Counted from the first letter of the stretch, positions 25,600-33,525 are shown. The stretch is 35,069 nt of DNA from Polyangia bacterium (GCA_030431075.1 JAUIJR010000007.1:1-35069); one strand, 5' to 3'. Numbers and translations: made by a program. Notes: generated by a model from the letters alone, not told the origin.

Positions 25600-27532
25600 G
25601 GGGCAACTGCGTCCCGCCTCGGCCGTCGACACGGCACCTCATCAGGTGCCGGCGTCGCTGAGATCCGAGCCCCGGCCACGCCGGGGCTTACGCGGCTCGG
25701 CCTCGGCCTCGGCCTCGGCCTCCCAAAGCGACGGGAGCTTGGGCGCGGGTCGCTACCCGCTCGTCGACGCTTACGTCGCGCACTTCTTTCCCCCGCGCGC
25801 CAAGGACTGGCCGATCGAAGATCGACAGCGGGTGCGCCTGCTGCTCTTGTTGGCGCCGCCCTACACCCTCGCGCTCTTGGCCAGCGCCCTTTACCAGTGG
25901 GGGCTCGGCTTTCACCTCGGGGCTGCGATCTTCGGGGGACTCGTGCTCACGACCTCGGTGGGGCTCTTCATTTTTAGGCGGACCGCCGCCTTGCGTTGGG
26001 CCGCGAACTCGACCGTGCTCCTGGGCTTGATCGGCTTGGTGAGCGTGGTGTGGCTCAACGGCGGGATGGGGGTCCCGGCCATCTTCGGCCTCAGCTTGGC
26101 GCCCATGATGGTGTTGCTGATCTCGAGTCGACGCTGGGCCCTGTTTTGGGCCCTCGTCTGCACGGGCTTGCTCGTCGGGTTTTACGCCTTGGACCGAGCG
26201 GGGCACTCGCCCGAAGTTCGCTTCGGTGGACAGCTCAACCAAGCTCGCTTGGTGGTGGCCCTGGTCATCACCTGGCTCGGTTTCAGCGTCGCGGGGATCT
26301 TCGATCGCTTCAAGGTCGACGCGCTGGTCCGACTCGAAGAGGAGCGCGACCGGGCACGCTCGGCCAACCAGGCGAAGACGGCCTTTTTGGCCAACATGAG
26401 TCACGAGCTGCGCACGCCGATGAACGGTGTCATCGGTATGCTCGACGTCGTGCTCGACGGGGAGCTCCCGGGGGCGGCGCGCGAGCAGCTGGTGGTCGCC
26501 CGACGCGCGGCCAACAGTTTTACCGGCTTGCTCGACGCCATCTTGGATCTGAGCCGACTCGAAGAGGGCGGCTTGCAGCTGCAGCCCCGGGCCTTCGATC
26601 TGCGGACCTTGTTCGAGGAGCTCGAGGTGCTCTTTGGGCCGAGCGCCCGGGCCAAGGGCCTCTCCTTGCACTTTGACGCCAGCGAGGTGGAGTTCGACGA
26701 GGTCTTTGCCGATCCGCTGCGGGTGCGGCAGGTGGCGATGAACCTGATCGCCAACGCGATCAAGTTCACGGATCGCGGTGAGGTCCGCGTGACCCTCGGC
26801 AGCTCGGCCTCGGGTCGGCGGATCTTGGTGCAGTTGGTCGTCGAGGACACGGGCGTCGGCATCGCGGCCGAGGATCTCGAGCGGATCTTCGAGCGCTTCG
26901 AGCAAGCGGACGCGTCGGCCCGCCGCCGCCTCGGCGGGGCGGGCCTGGGCCTGGCCATCACCCGGCAGCTGGTCGCGCTGATGGGGGGCGAGGTAGTGGC
27001 GGCCCACCGCACGGGCGGCGGCGCCCGCTTTCAAGTCGAGTTCTTGGTCGACGCCCGACCGGAGCTCGGACGACTGGATCCGCAGGTGGGCCGGGTGCCG
27101 ACCTGGATGGGCGAACTTTCGACCCGGGGCCCCAAGCGCGTGTTGGTGGTCGACGACGATCCGGTCAATCGAGAGGTCGCCGTGGCGGCGCTGCGTGTCA
27201 TGGGCTGCCGGGCCGAGTCGGTCGACGACGGACAGCGGGCCATCGAGCGCGCGCACCTCGGCGAGCTGGACTTGGTCTTGATGGACTGTCACATGCCGGG
27301 CATGGACGGCTTCGAGGCGACGCGGCGTCTCATGGACATCGAGGCCATCGGCTCACGCGTGCCCATCGTCGCCTTGACCGCCTCGGTGACCCAAGAGGAT
27401 CGCCGGCGTTGCTACGCGGCGGGGATGCGGGAGGTGCTGGCCAAGCCCCTGCGCCGAAGCGAGCTGGCGAGCTTGCTCGAGCGCGTCGACCGGGGCGAGG
27501 TCGGCGCGCACACCCTTCATCCGAAGGCGTAA
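25565..27532 (+). CDS. Membrane hybrid histidine kinase with receiver domain
   Basis: 655 residues if started at the ATG at 25565, which overlaps the HEAT gene by 35 bp. A GTG at 25646 and a TTG at 25739 are alternatives, and the first 60 residues (Ser-Ala repeat, Pro/Arg-rich) may not be translated. Six likely membrane helices lie within about 90-245. HisKA has the H-box FLANMSHELRTP with His 280. HATPase has the N box NLIANAIKF (393-401), G1 VEDTGVGI (426-433) and G2 GGAGLGLAI (457-465). The receiver domain (525-640) has VVDDDP, phospho-acceptor Asp 574 in LVLMDCHMPGMDG, and LAKPLR. All catalytic residues are present, and no output domain follows. It may sense a membrane signal and pass phosphate to another regulator. 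Whether it belongs to the MoxR-vWA operon is uncertain because of the hairpin at 25668-25688. Confidence 0.9.
   Translation: MSPRDSDPARAEGQLRPASAVDTAPHQVPASLRSEPRPRRGLRGSASASASASQSDGSLGAGRYPLVDAYVAHFFPPRAKDWPIEDRQRVRLLLLLAPPYTLALLASALYQWGLGFHLGAAIFGGLVLTTSVGLFIFRRTAALRWAANSTVLLGLIGLVSVVWLNGGMGVPAIFGLSLAPMMVLLISSRRWALFWALVCTGLLVGFYALDRAGHSPEVRFGGQLNQARLVVALVITWLGFSVAGIFDRFKVDALVRLEEERDRARSANQAKTAFLANMSHELRTPMNGVIGMLDVVLDGELPGAAREQLVVARRAANSFTGLLDAILDLSRLEEGGLQLQPRAFDLRTLFEELEVLFGPSARAKGLSLHFDASEVEFDEVFADPLRVRQVAMNLIANAIKFTDRGEVRVTLGSSASGRRILVQLVVEDTGVGIAAEDLERIFERFEQADASARRRLGGAGLGLAITRQLVALMGGEVVAAHRTGGGARFQVEFLVDARPELGRLDPQVGRVPTWMGELSTRGPKRVLVVDDDPVNREVAVAALRVMGCRAESVDDGQRAIERAHLGELDLVLMDCHMPGMDGFEATRRLMDIEAIGSRVPIVALTASVTQEDRRRCYAAGMREVLAKPLRRSELASLLERVDRGEVGAHTLHPKA
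25668..25688 (+). terminator. GC-rich hairpin between HEAT gene and histidine kinase core
   Basis: AGCCCCGG, loop CCACG, CCGGGGCT: an 8-bp perfect stem 68 nt after the HEAT gene stop, without a T-run. It lies in what would be the N-terminal coding part of the histidine kinase if that gene starts at 25565. It could be a weak terminator or attenuator, which would favour a later kinase start. Confidence 0.3.
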
Positions 27533-28509
27533 AAGAGGCCGAAGCGTGGCGAGAAGAAGACCGGCTGCGAGACGCCGATCGTGTGCACCACGAGGTGGCC
27601 GCCGATGCTCACGCCGACGCGGTGAAAAAAGCGAGGCTCACGGACCCGCGATACCATGAAGCCCATGTCCACGCGCAGATCCGGCCCATGAAGGACCATG
27701 CTGCCGACCTGCAGATCGGGCGCGGCGTCTTCGTTCGCGCGCACCTTGAACCAGTTCAATCGGTAGCCCACGCGTAGGTCCAAGACGCCGCGGGTCAGGT
27801 AGGCCAGGCGGCCCAGGCCCAAGTTGAGCTGACCGGTCACGCCGAAGGGGGCGATGGCGTCCCCGTCCCCGTCGAGCAGGATGTCGCCGCCGGCGATGCC
27901 ACCTCCGGCCGCGAGCCCGAAACGGTTCCAGCTGACGCCCGCCTCTGCGTCGAAAAATCCGAAGCGCCCGTTGAGCTCGCTCTTACTGCTGCCGAGCAGG
28001 CCGCCCCCGCCGTGCACGCCAAAGTAAGGCCGCGCGGGGTTGGAGGCGGGGCGATACAAGGCCCGGTAGTAGCGGCGCAGGGCCTCGGCTCGATCCACGC
28101 CAGTTTCGGCCGGGGAGGCGGCGCCCGTACGCCGGGCCGGGCTGCGACCGGGGTCGTCGCCCTCGCCCTCGAGCATGCCGGCGAAGGGGTCGTCCAGATC
28201 GCCGGACTCGGCGGGGTCTTTGTCGCCGCCAGGTGAGTCGGTCGAGTCGCTCGGGTCGGGCGAGTCGCCCGGGTCGGGGGTCGTCGCGTTCGGATCGGGA
28301 TCGGCCGGGGCCGGCACCACGGGATCGCCAGGGGCGTCATCCTCGGGGGCCGCCTCGCTCGGGCCCGCCGCCGGATCGCTTGCGGGTGCGGCGGCCGGCT
28401 CTTGCTTGGCGACGTCCGTGCGCGACTCGGCCAGCGCCGGCTCAGGCGCCGGGGCCGGGGAGGCGCCGGGCGAGATCAGGCCGAAGAGCGCGACGAGGGG
28501 CGCGAGCAT
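27517..28509 (-). CDS. Outer-membrane beta-barrel protein with acidic Pro/Asp-rich N-terminal linker
   Basis: 330 residues from the ATG at 28509, chosen because it begins a signal peptide (MLAPLVALFGLISPGASP) and has TAGCTT ending 7 nt upstream; the open frame extends further only as noise. Residues 25-140 are a Pro/Ala/Asp-rich low-complexity linker. From about 160 on, alternating strands with aromatic residues (PYFGVHGGGGLLGSSK, FGFFDAEAGVSWNRFGLA, DLRVGYRLNWFKVRA) suggest a transmembrane beta-barrel of 8-10 strands. It ends in FFSPRFGLFYAFG, without the classical terminal Phe. Substrate unknown. Its 3' end overlaps that of the histidine kinase gene by 16 bp on the opposite strand. Confidence 0.75.
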   Translation of the reverse strand: MLAPLVALFGLISPGASPAPAPEPALAESRTDVAKQEPAAAPASDPAAGPSEAAPEDDAPGDPVVPAPADPDPNATTPDPGDSPDPSDSTDSPGGDKDPAESGDLDDPFAGMLEGEGDDPGRSPARRTGAASPAETGVDRAEALRRYYRALYRPASNPARPYFGVHGGGGLLGSSKSELNGRFGFFDAEAGVSWNRFGLAAGGGIAGGDILLDGDGDAIAPFGVTGQLNLGLGRLAYLTRGVLDLRVGYRLNWFKVRANEDAAPDLQVGSMVLHGPDLRVDMGFMVSRVREPRFFHRVGVSIGGHLVVHTIGVSQPVFFSPRFGLFYAFG

Positions 28510-28516
28510 CGGCGAC

Positions 28517-28522
28517 AAGCTA
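28517..28522 (-). promoter_or_regulatory. Candidate -10 element, leaderless promoter
   Basis: TAGCTT (context GCTAGCTTG), 7 nt before the ATG at 28509. Confidence 0.45.
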
Positions 28523-28847
28523 GCGCCGATGGGCGCCGGACGCGAGGCGAGCTGCGGACGGGCTCCAGCAAAAAGCACTTGACCCGACTCGCGCCCCGGA
28601 CTAAGTAGCGCGCCCTTCGAGGAGACCGCCTTGGACCTCACTGCACCCACCTCGGCCTAAAGGCCACTTTCGCCCCAGCTGGGCCCCTCGGCGTCGCGCT
28701 GGGGCCAAGGCGGGGCGAGCGCAGAGGTGAAAGCAAGGCAGCTCGCCGCACGTTGTGCCGGTGCAGATGCAGACGGGCGGCCCCGGGTCGCGCGATTTGA
28801 ACCAGGCGCGGGCTCGAAGGCCAGCGCGCGGGAATCCGAGACCCGCA

Positions 28848-28886
28848 CCAGACTTCAACACCAGACCTCGACGCCAGTCTTCAACG
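28848..28886 (+). repeat. Three imperfect tandem 13-bp repeats
   Basis: CCAGACTTCAACA, CCAGACCTCGACG and CCAGTCTTCAACG follow one another without gaps, just upstream of the ribosome-binding site of the small basic protein gene. The spacing of 13 bp is not a whole DNA turn. They might be protein or RNA binding sites. Confidence 0.6.
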
Positions 28887-28910
28887 CCACGACACCGAAA
28901 GGAGGAAGCC

Positions 28911-29246
28911 ATGTACATGCGAGCACGAAACTACGGATGGATCTCGTGTCGCCTGGAGCGACGGATGGGCCGTGGTCGCATCGAGCTTTCGACCTGGGTG
29001 CCGGTGGCGATCGCCCGCGTGGGCGCGAAGGTCGAGCTGCGCTTGCACGGCGGCGCGTGGCAGGGTCCGTGGGAGATCCTCAGCGTCGGCTCGTGGACGG
29101 ATCGCGATCCGGGACCGGCGACGCGCGTGCGTCCGGCCGTCGTGGCGCGGCCGCGGACGATGCCGCAGACGCGGGCCACGAGCGCGACGCTGCGCCCACG
29201 CAGCTGCGTCGTGAGCTCGGCCGGCATCGAAGCCGAGCTCGGCTAG
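28911..29246 (+). CDS. Small basic protein of unknown function
   Basis: 111 residues starting at the ATG at 28911, which has the best Shine-Dalgarno sequence of the window (AAAGGAGG, 6 nt before the ATG). A second in-frame ATG lies two codons on. The N-terminal half reads MYMRARNYGWISCRLERR and then a probable small beta-barrel segment (STWVPVAIARVGAKVELRLH and AWQGPWEILSVGSW), resembling short proteins of unknown function seen in phages and Planctomycete/Myxobacterial genomes. The C-terminal half is Arg/Thr/Pro-rich, with no clear fold. There is no signal peptide. A strong hairpin terminator follows 24 nt after the stop. I do not recognise a family. Confidence 0.6.
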   Translation: MYMRARNYGWISCRLERRMGRGRIELSTWVPVAIARVGAKVELRLHGGAWQGPWEILSVGSWTDRDPGPATRVRPAVVARPRTMPQTRATSATLRPRSCVVSSAGIEAELG

Positions 29247-29270
29247 AGGGCCGCCGAGCGCCCACGAGAG

Positions 29271-29323
29271 TGCGCGTTCGCGGGGGGAGCTTGCTGCTCT
29301 CCTCGCGATCGCGCATTCTTTTT
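29271..29323 (+). terminator. Strong intrinsic terminator
   Basis: Long hairpin: TGCGCG pairs with CGCGCA, CGCG with CGCG, GGGGAGC with GCTCTCC, loop TTGCT, one small internal mismatch, then TTCTTTTT (29316-29323). It is the clearest factor-independent terminator in the window. It ends 8 bp before the ATG of the following lipoprotein gene, so it may also act as an attenuator for that gene. Confidence 0.8.
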
Positions 29324-29331
29324 CCCTAGCC

Positions 29332-29922
29332 ATGTCTTTGCCCATGACCTCGAAATTGATGCTCCAGAGCCTTGCCGCGGCGGCGATGGCTCTTTCGTCC
29401 ACGGGCTGCGTCGGCCTCACCATCGACGGCAACGACACGACGGCCGAAACGAGCGGTAGCGGTAGCGGAAGTGGCAGCGGGGAGTCGGGCGAAGAGGGGC
29501 GCCAGATGATTCAGGGCGGCAACTCTTGGGGCGAATGCGCCGGCGCCTGCCGTTTCGAGATCAGCTTTGGCGGCGACGAAGCCGAGCTGGTGATCTCGGA
29601 TTGGGGCGGCAGTACGCCGATGGCCACCAACTACGGCAGCTTCACCAGCGAGGGGCGGGCCATGGTCGAGGGCGTCGAGGAGAGCCTGAGCATGGCCAGC
29701 TTGCAGGACATCTACGGATGCCCCGACTGCGCCGACGGGGGGGCGTCGTGGGTGCGCTTGAACATCGCGGGCTTCGAGAGCACGCACCAGTACGAGTACG
29801 GCAACGCGCCGGCCGAACTCAGCGAGTTCGACACCTTGTTGCAGGACTTCGTCACGGCCTTGCGCAGCTGCGAGGCCAGCGCGTGGATCGAGCCCGACGA
29901 GGCCTGCGTACCGCAGATGTAG
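29332..29922 (+). CDS. Small lipoprotein with Ser-Gly linker
   Basis: 196 residues from the ATG at 29332; an in-frame ATG at 29344 is also possible and would leave the same signal. The lipobox is SSTGC (Cys 26). A Thr/Ser-Gly linker (GSGSGSGSGESGE, about 41-54) is followed by a globular part with two Cys pairs (GECAGACRF and YGCPDCADG) and a final Cys near 182. The mature part contains a run like those in DUF6438-type proteins, but I cannot confirm the family. Four or five cysteines suggest disulfides outside the cytoplasm. No own promoter is visible, because the start codon follows the T-run of the terminator by only 8 bp. It converges on the cystathionine gamma-lyase gene. Confidence 0.75.
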   Translation: MSLPMTSKLMLQSLAAAAMALSSTGCVGLTIDGNDTTAETSGSGSGSGSGESGEEGRQMIQGGNSWGECAGACRFEISFGGDEAELVISDWGGSTPMATNYGSFTSEGRAMVEGVEESLSMASLQDIYGCPDCADGGASWVRLNIAGFESTHQYEYGNAPAELSEFDTLLQDFVTALRSCEASAWIEPDEACVPQM

Positions 29923-29950
29923 CGCGCGCGGCTCGTGTGCGCCGAGGGGC

Positions 29951-31129
29951 TCAGCCGAGGGCTTGGGCCAGGTCGGCGATCAGGTCGTCTTCGTGTTCGA
30001 TGCCGACGCTGATGCGCACGAAGCCGTCGGCGATGCCGAGCTTGGCCCGGTTCTCGGGCGGGACGCTGGCGTGGGTCATGATGGCCGGATGCTCGATGAG
30101 GCTCTCGACACCGCCGAGGCTCTCCGCCAGCGTGAAGACCCGCAAGGCGCCCAAGAAGCGACGCGCCTCCTCGAGCCCGCCGGCGATGTCGAAGCTGATC
30201 ATGCCGCCGAAGCCCCGCATCTGCTTTTTGGCCAGGGCGTGCTGCGGGTGGCTCTCGAGGCCGGGGTAGATGACTCGCTCGACCTTGGCGTGGGCCTCGA
30301 GGAACTTGGCCACGCGCATCGCGTTGTGGGCGTGGCGTTCCATGCGAATGGCCAGGGTCTTGAGCCCGCGTAGGGTCAAGTAGCAGTCCTGCGGACCGGG
30401 CACGCCGCCGCAGGAGTTCTGCACGAAGTGCAGCTGCTCGGCCAAGGCGGCGTCTTTCACCACGACGGCGCCACCGACCACGTCGCTGTGGCCGCCCATG
30501 TACTTGGTCGTGCTGTGGACGACGAAGTCCGCGCCCAGCTCGAGCGGGCGCTGGTAGATGGGGCTCATGAAGGTGTTGTCGACGGCCAGCAAGATGCCGC
30601 GCGCCTTGCAGATCTTGGCGATGGCCTCGATGTCGGCCAGCTTGAGCATGGGGTTGGTCGGGGTCTCCAGCCACACCAGCTTGGTCTGCTCGTTGATGGC
30701 CGCCTCGACGGCCGCGGCCTCGCGCGCATCGACGTAGCTGAAGCTGTGGCCCCGGCGCGACATGACCTTGTCGAAGAGGCGAAAGGTGCCGCCGTAGATG
30801 TCGTCGCCGGCCACGATGTGGGCGCCCGCGTCGAAGAGCTGCACGACGGCCGTCGTCGCCGCGCAGCCCGAGGCAAAGGCGAAACCGTGGTCACCACCTT
30901 CGAGGGCCGCCACCGCACGCTCGAGCGCGAAGCGGGTGGGGTTTTGCGTGCGGCTGTACTCGAAGCCGGTGTGCTCGCCGGGCGCTTTTTGGGCGTAGGT
31001 GCTCGTCTGAAAGATCGGCGGCATCACGGCGCCGGTCACGGGCTCGACTTGCTGACCGCCGTGAATGGCGAGGGTCTCGATGCGCGCTTCGGCGAGGTAG
31101 GGCTGGGTGTCGCGGTCGTAGCTGGCCAT
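29951..31129 (-). CDS. Cystathionine gamma-lyase / gamma-synthase family PLP enzyme
   Basis: 392 residues, full length for the Cys/Met-metabolism PLP family. Landmarks: YSRTQNPTR (58-66, phosphate contact), SGCAATTAV near 87-95, LETPTNPMLKL (154-164), DNTFMSP (184-190), and the PLP lysine 209 in STTKYMGGHSD, followed by SLGGVESLIEHPA near 340. Next to cystathionine beta-synthase the likely role is cystathionine gamma-lyase (cystathionine to cysteine, 2-oxobutyrate and ammonia), the second step of reverse transsulfuration. Sequence alone cannot separate lyase from cystathionine gamma-synthase. An AAGGAG ribosome-binding site lies 7 nt before the ATG, in the 40-bp gap after the synthase gene. 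Cytoplasmic. Confidence 0.92.
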   Translation of the reverse strand: MASYDRDTQPYLAEARIETLAIHGGQQVEPVTGAVMPPIFQTSTYAQKAPGEHTGFEYSRTQNPTRFALERAVAALEGGDHGFAFASGCAATTAVVQLFDAGAHIVAGDDIYGGTFRLFDKVMSRRGHSFSYVDAREAAAVEAAINEQTKLVWLETPTNPMLKLADIEAIAKICKARGILLAVDNTFMSPIYQRPLELGADFVVHSTTKYMGGHSDVVGGAVVVKDAALAEQLHFVQNSCGGVPGPQDCYLTLRGLKTLAIRMERHAHNAMRVAKFLEAHAKVERVIYPGLESHPQHALAKKQMRGFGGMISFDIAGGLEEARRFLGALRVFTLAESLGGVESLIEHPAIMTHASVPPENRAKLGIADGFVRISVGIEHEDDLIADLAQALG

Positions 31130-31169
31130 TGGGTCGCTCCTTGGGCTCTCGAAAGGGACTCGTCGTGAA

Positions 31170-32567
31170 TTAGGGGGCGGGGGTGGTGACGCTGGCGAGG
31201 TAGTCGATCAGGTCGATCTTGGTCAGCAGACCCAAGAGGCGGTCGTGCTCCACGACCAAGCAGACCTTCGCGTCGTTGAAGATGGTCTTGAGCAAGGTGG
31301 TGCGCGTGTGGGGCGTGACCGTGGCGTAGTCGCTCGAGACCAGGTCGCCGATCGGGTGGTCGAGGTCGCCTTCGTGCTCCACCAAGAAGTTCAGCAAGTC
31401 GATCTCGGAGACGATGCCCACGTGGCGCTTGGCCTCGTCGAGCACCGGGATCTGAGAGATGCCGTTTTGCTTGAGGGTGTTGATCGCCGCGCGCACCGAG
31501 GTGAGGCGGTCCAAGGTGATGAGCTTGTGCGGGTGGCGCTTGAGGATGTGCGCGACGGTGCCGGTCTCGTCGTCCTCCTCCAAAAAGCCGTTCGAGCGCA
31601 TCCAGTCGTCGTTGAAGATCTTCGACAGGTACTTTTGCGCGTTGTCGGGCAAGAGCACGAGGATCTTCTTGGGCTCTTTGAGTTCGCGCGCGTACTTGAT
31701 GGCGCCCATGACGGCGGCGCCGCAGCTGCCCCCGCAAAAGATGCCCTCGCGTCGCACCAAGGCGCGCGTCATCGAGAAGCACTCTTTGTCGTCGACTTGG
31801 ACGACCTCGTCCAAGATGTCGAGGTTCATGGTCGAGGGCAAAAAGTCCTCGCCGATGCCTTCGACGTAGTAGCTGAAGGCCTTGGTGAGGCGGCCGGTCT
31901 TGACGTACTCGTAGTAGAGCGAGCCGATGGGGTCGACGCCGACGATCTGAATGTCGGGGTTGCGCTCTTTGAAGTAGCGACCGCAGCCGGACAAGGTTCC
32001 GCCGGTGCCCATACCGCCGACGAAGGCGTCGAAGTCGCCCTCGGTCTGCTCCCAGATCTCGGGGGCGGTGCTGAGGTAGTGCGCCTCGGGGTTCGCGGGG
32101 TTGTGATACTGGTTGGCGTAGAAGGCCCCGGGGGTCTCCTCGACGAGTCGGCGCGCGGTGGAGTAGTAGCTGCGCGGATCCGAGGGCTCGACGGCGGTGG
32201 GGCAGACGACGACCTTGGAACCGTAGGCCCGCAGGGCGTCGATCTTCTCTTGCGACATCTTGTCGGGCATCACGAAGATGCACTTGTAGCCGCGGGTCGC
32301 GGCGACCATGGCCAAGCCGGCGCCGGTGTTGCCGGAAGTGGCCTCGATGATGGTGCCGCCCGGCCCGAGCATGCCGCGCGCTTCGGCGTCGCGGATGATG
32401 TTGAGGCCGACGCGGTCCTTCATCGAACCCGCGGGGTTCATGTACTCGACCTTGACGTAGATCTCGGACTCGATGTCCTCGACCACGTGGTTGAGTTTGA
32501 CGATCGGGGTGCGGCCGATGGCCTGCGTGACGTCGGCGACGGCGCCTTTCATGAGTTGCTCGGACAT
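31170..32567 (-). CDS. Cystathionine beta-synthase with tandem CBS domains
   Basis: 465 residues. The PLP fold-type II core has Lys 50 in NPAGSMKDRVG, the phosphate-loop SGNTGAGLA (78-86), a GGMGTGGTLSGCGRY glycine loop near 190-204, and GSCGAAVMGA near 270. The tail (about 335-460) holds two CBS domains (SQIPVLDEAKRHVGIVSEID and CLVVEHDRLLGLLTKID). The family makes cystathionine from serine and homocysteine. The tail would allow control by S-adenosylmethionine-like ligands in animal enzymes; whether it does so here is unknown. There is no heme-binding N-terminal extension. A TAAAGT hexamer about 40 nt upstream of the ATG (near 32609) may be the promoter. It is first gene of a two-gene operon with the gamma-lyase. 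Confidence 0.93.
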   Translation of the reverse strand: MSEQLMKGAVADVTQAIGRTPIVKLNHVVEDIESEIYVKVEYMNPAGSMKDRVGLNIIRDAEARGMLGPGGTIIEATSGNTGAGLAMVAATRGYKCIFVMPDKMSQEKIDALRAYGSKVVVCPTAVEPSDPRSYYSTARRLVEETPGAFYANQYHNPANPEAHYLSTAPEIWEQTEGDFDAFVGGMGTGGTLSGCGRYFKERNPDIQIVGVDPIGSLYYEYVKTGRLTKAFSYYVEGIGEDFLPSTMNLDILDEVVQVDDKECFSMTRALVRREGIFCGGSCGAAVMGAIKYARELKEPKKILVLLPDNAQKYLSKIFNDDWMRSNGFLEEDDETGTVAHILKRHPHKLITLDRLTSVRAAINTLKQNGISQIPVLDEAKRHVGIVSEIDLLNFLVEHEGDLDHPIGDLVSSDYATVTPHTRTTLLKTIFNDAKVCLVVEHDRLLGLLTKIDLIDYLASVTTPAP

Positions 32568-32724
32568 GCGCTTGGGGGCGCCTCGATTTCCACGGGCGCG
32601 GGCGGACTTTAGGCCTACGCGTCCCGCGGCGAAAGGGGCCCGCGTGTGCGCCTACGCCCGCGCTCGAGGCAAATTGGAGCGCGGCGGGGGTGCAGGCGGC
32701 TGCGCACCCGGGTGGGCTGCTTGG

Positions 32725-33525
32725 CTAAGGCGAACGCGCGGCTTCGGCATCGCGCTGCTTGCGGCGGCGACGGCTGCCGTCGAAGTAGACGCCGACGCCA
32801 AAGTGCATGGTGAAGCGCCAGCTTTTGGTGTCCAGATCGAAGTGCAGCAAGTGCGTTCGCGTGCCGCCCAATCCGAGCGCGAAGTACAACGCAGTCTCGT
32901 CGATGCGACTGGTCACGCTGATCTCTCCGAGTACGCCGTGGTTGCGAAATATGACCGGCGCCCCGACGGAGTTGGCTCGCCCGTCCGCCCCGTCTTTCAA
33001 GGTGGCGAAGGGGTGCCCGGTGGAGATGTAGGCGTAGCCCACGGCCAGGCCCAACCAGCGGCCCTGGTAGCCCGTCATCAGGCGCGGCACGATCGCCAAG
33101 GGCATGGCGAAGCGAGAGTTGGCCACGTTGTAGCCCACCGACAGGCCGGGGCGGAGCATCATCCGCTTGGCGAACTGCAGCTGGTAGGCGAAGTCGAGCA
33201 TCAAAGGTGCATGGTGAAAGCGGGTCGCCTCGTTCGTCTGATTCGACAAGGCCGCGCTCAAGCGGATGTAGTGCGAAGCCAAGCCGAGTCGAAAACGATG
33301 GCGGCGCGGCAGGTCGCGCGTGCGGGGGTCTTCGACGGGGTCGGCTTTGTCGAAGCGGCGCGGCCGACTGGGCGCCCGGGGTGGGGCCGCTTCGTCGCCG
33401 GCCTCGGCCGTCGGGTCGTCGGCGGGCGGCGCAGCCGAAGCCGAGGCCACGGGCAGGGCCAGGGCCAGGGCCAGGGCCGAGCCCAGCCGCGCCGGGCCAT
33501 TCGCGCGCTTCATCTTCGGGAGCAT
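32725..33525 (-). CDS. Outer-membrane protein with acidic N-terminal linker
   Basis: 266 residues from the ATG at 33525; an ATG at 33513 is equally possible and also begins the signal (MKRANGPARLGSALALALALPVASASA). After a short Pro/Ala/Glu linker come probable barrel strands: RFRLGLASHYIRLSAALSN, MMLRPGLSVGYNVANSRFAM, WLGLAVGYAYISTG, ETALYFALGLGGTRTH and FTMHFGVGVYFDGSRRRR. It resembles the barrel protein at 27517 in general plan but not in detail. It lies 50 bp downstream of the prenyltransferase gene on the same strand. Function unknown. Confidence 0.75.
   Translation of the reverse strand: MLPKMKRANGPARLGSALALALALPVASASAAPPADDPTAEAGDEAAPPRAPSRPRRFDKADPVEDPRTRDLPRRHRFRLGLASHYIRLSAALSNQTNEATRFHHAPLMLDFAYQLQFAKRMMLRPGLSVGYNVANSRFAMPLAIVPRLMTGYQGRWLGLAVGYAYISTGHPFATLKDGADGRANSVGAPVIFRNHGVLGEISVTSRIDETALYFALGLGGTRTHLLHFDLDTKSWRFTMHFGVGVYFDGSRRRRKQRDAEAARSP

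Larger units (their letters stand above)
28510..28910 (+). promoter_or_regulatory. 401-bp gene-free region: candidate promoter and structured leader
   Basis: No convincing gene lies here. On the plus strand CTTGACC (TTGACC at 28579-28584) is a good -35 with a poor TAAGTA at -10 (28602-28607, 17-bp spacer). Downstream are an 8-bp perfect inverted repeat (GCCCCAGC at 28672-28679 with GCTGGGGC at 28698-28705), a GGCC-TAAA-GGCC element at 28654-28665, and three tandem 13-bp repeats at 28848-28886. It ends in the strong AAAGGAGG ribosome-binding site of the small gene. If transcribed from 28614 or so, the leader would be about 300 nt, long enough for cis regulation. Confidence 0.35.

Noticed and set aside
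28780-28815. tRNA-like T-loop (GGTTCAAATC on the minus strand)
   Set aside because: The flanking bases do not form a T-stem, and no acceptor or anticodon arms can be built.
28601-28918. Open frame of 105 codons on the minus strand in the gap before the small basic protein gene
   Set aside because: No ribosome-binding site or signal, odd composition, and it overlaps the structured leader. Nothing supports translation.
31245-32612. Open frame of 455 codons on the plus strand
   Set aside because: Antisense to the complete cystathionine beta-synthase gene.
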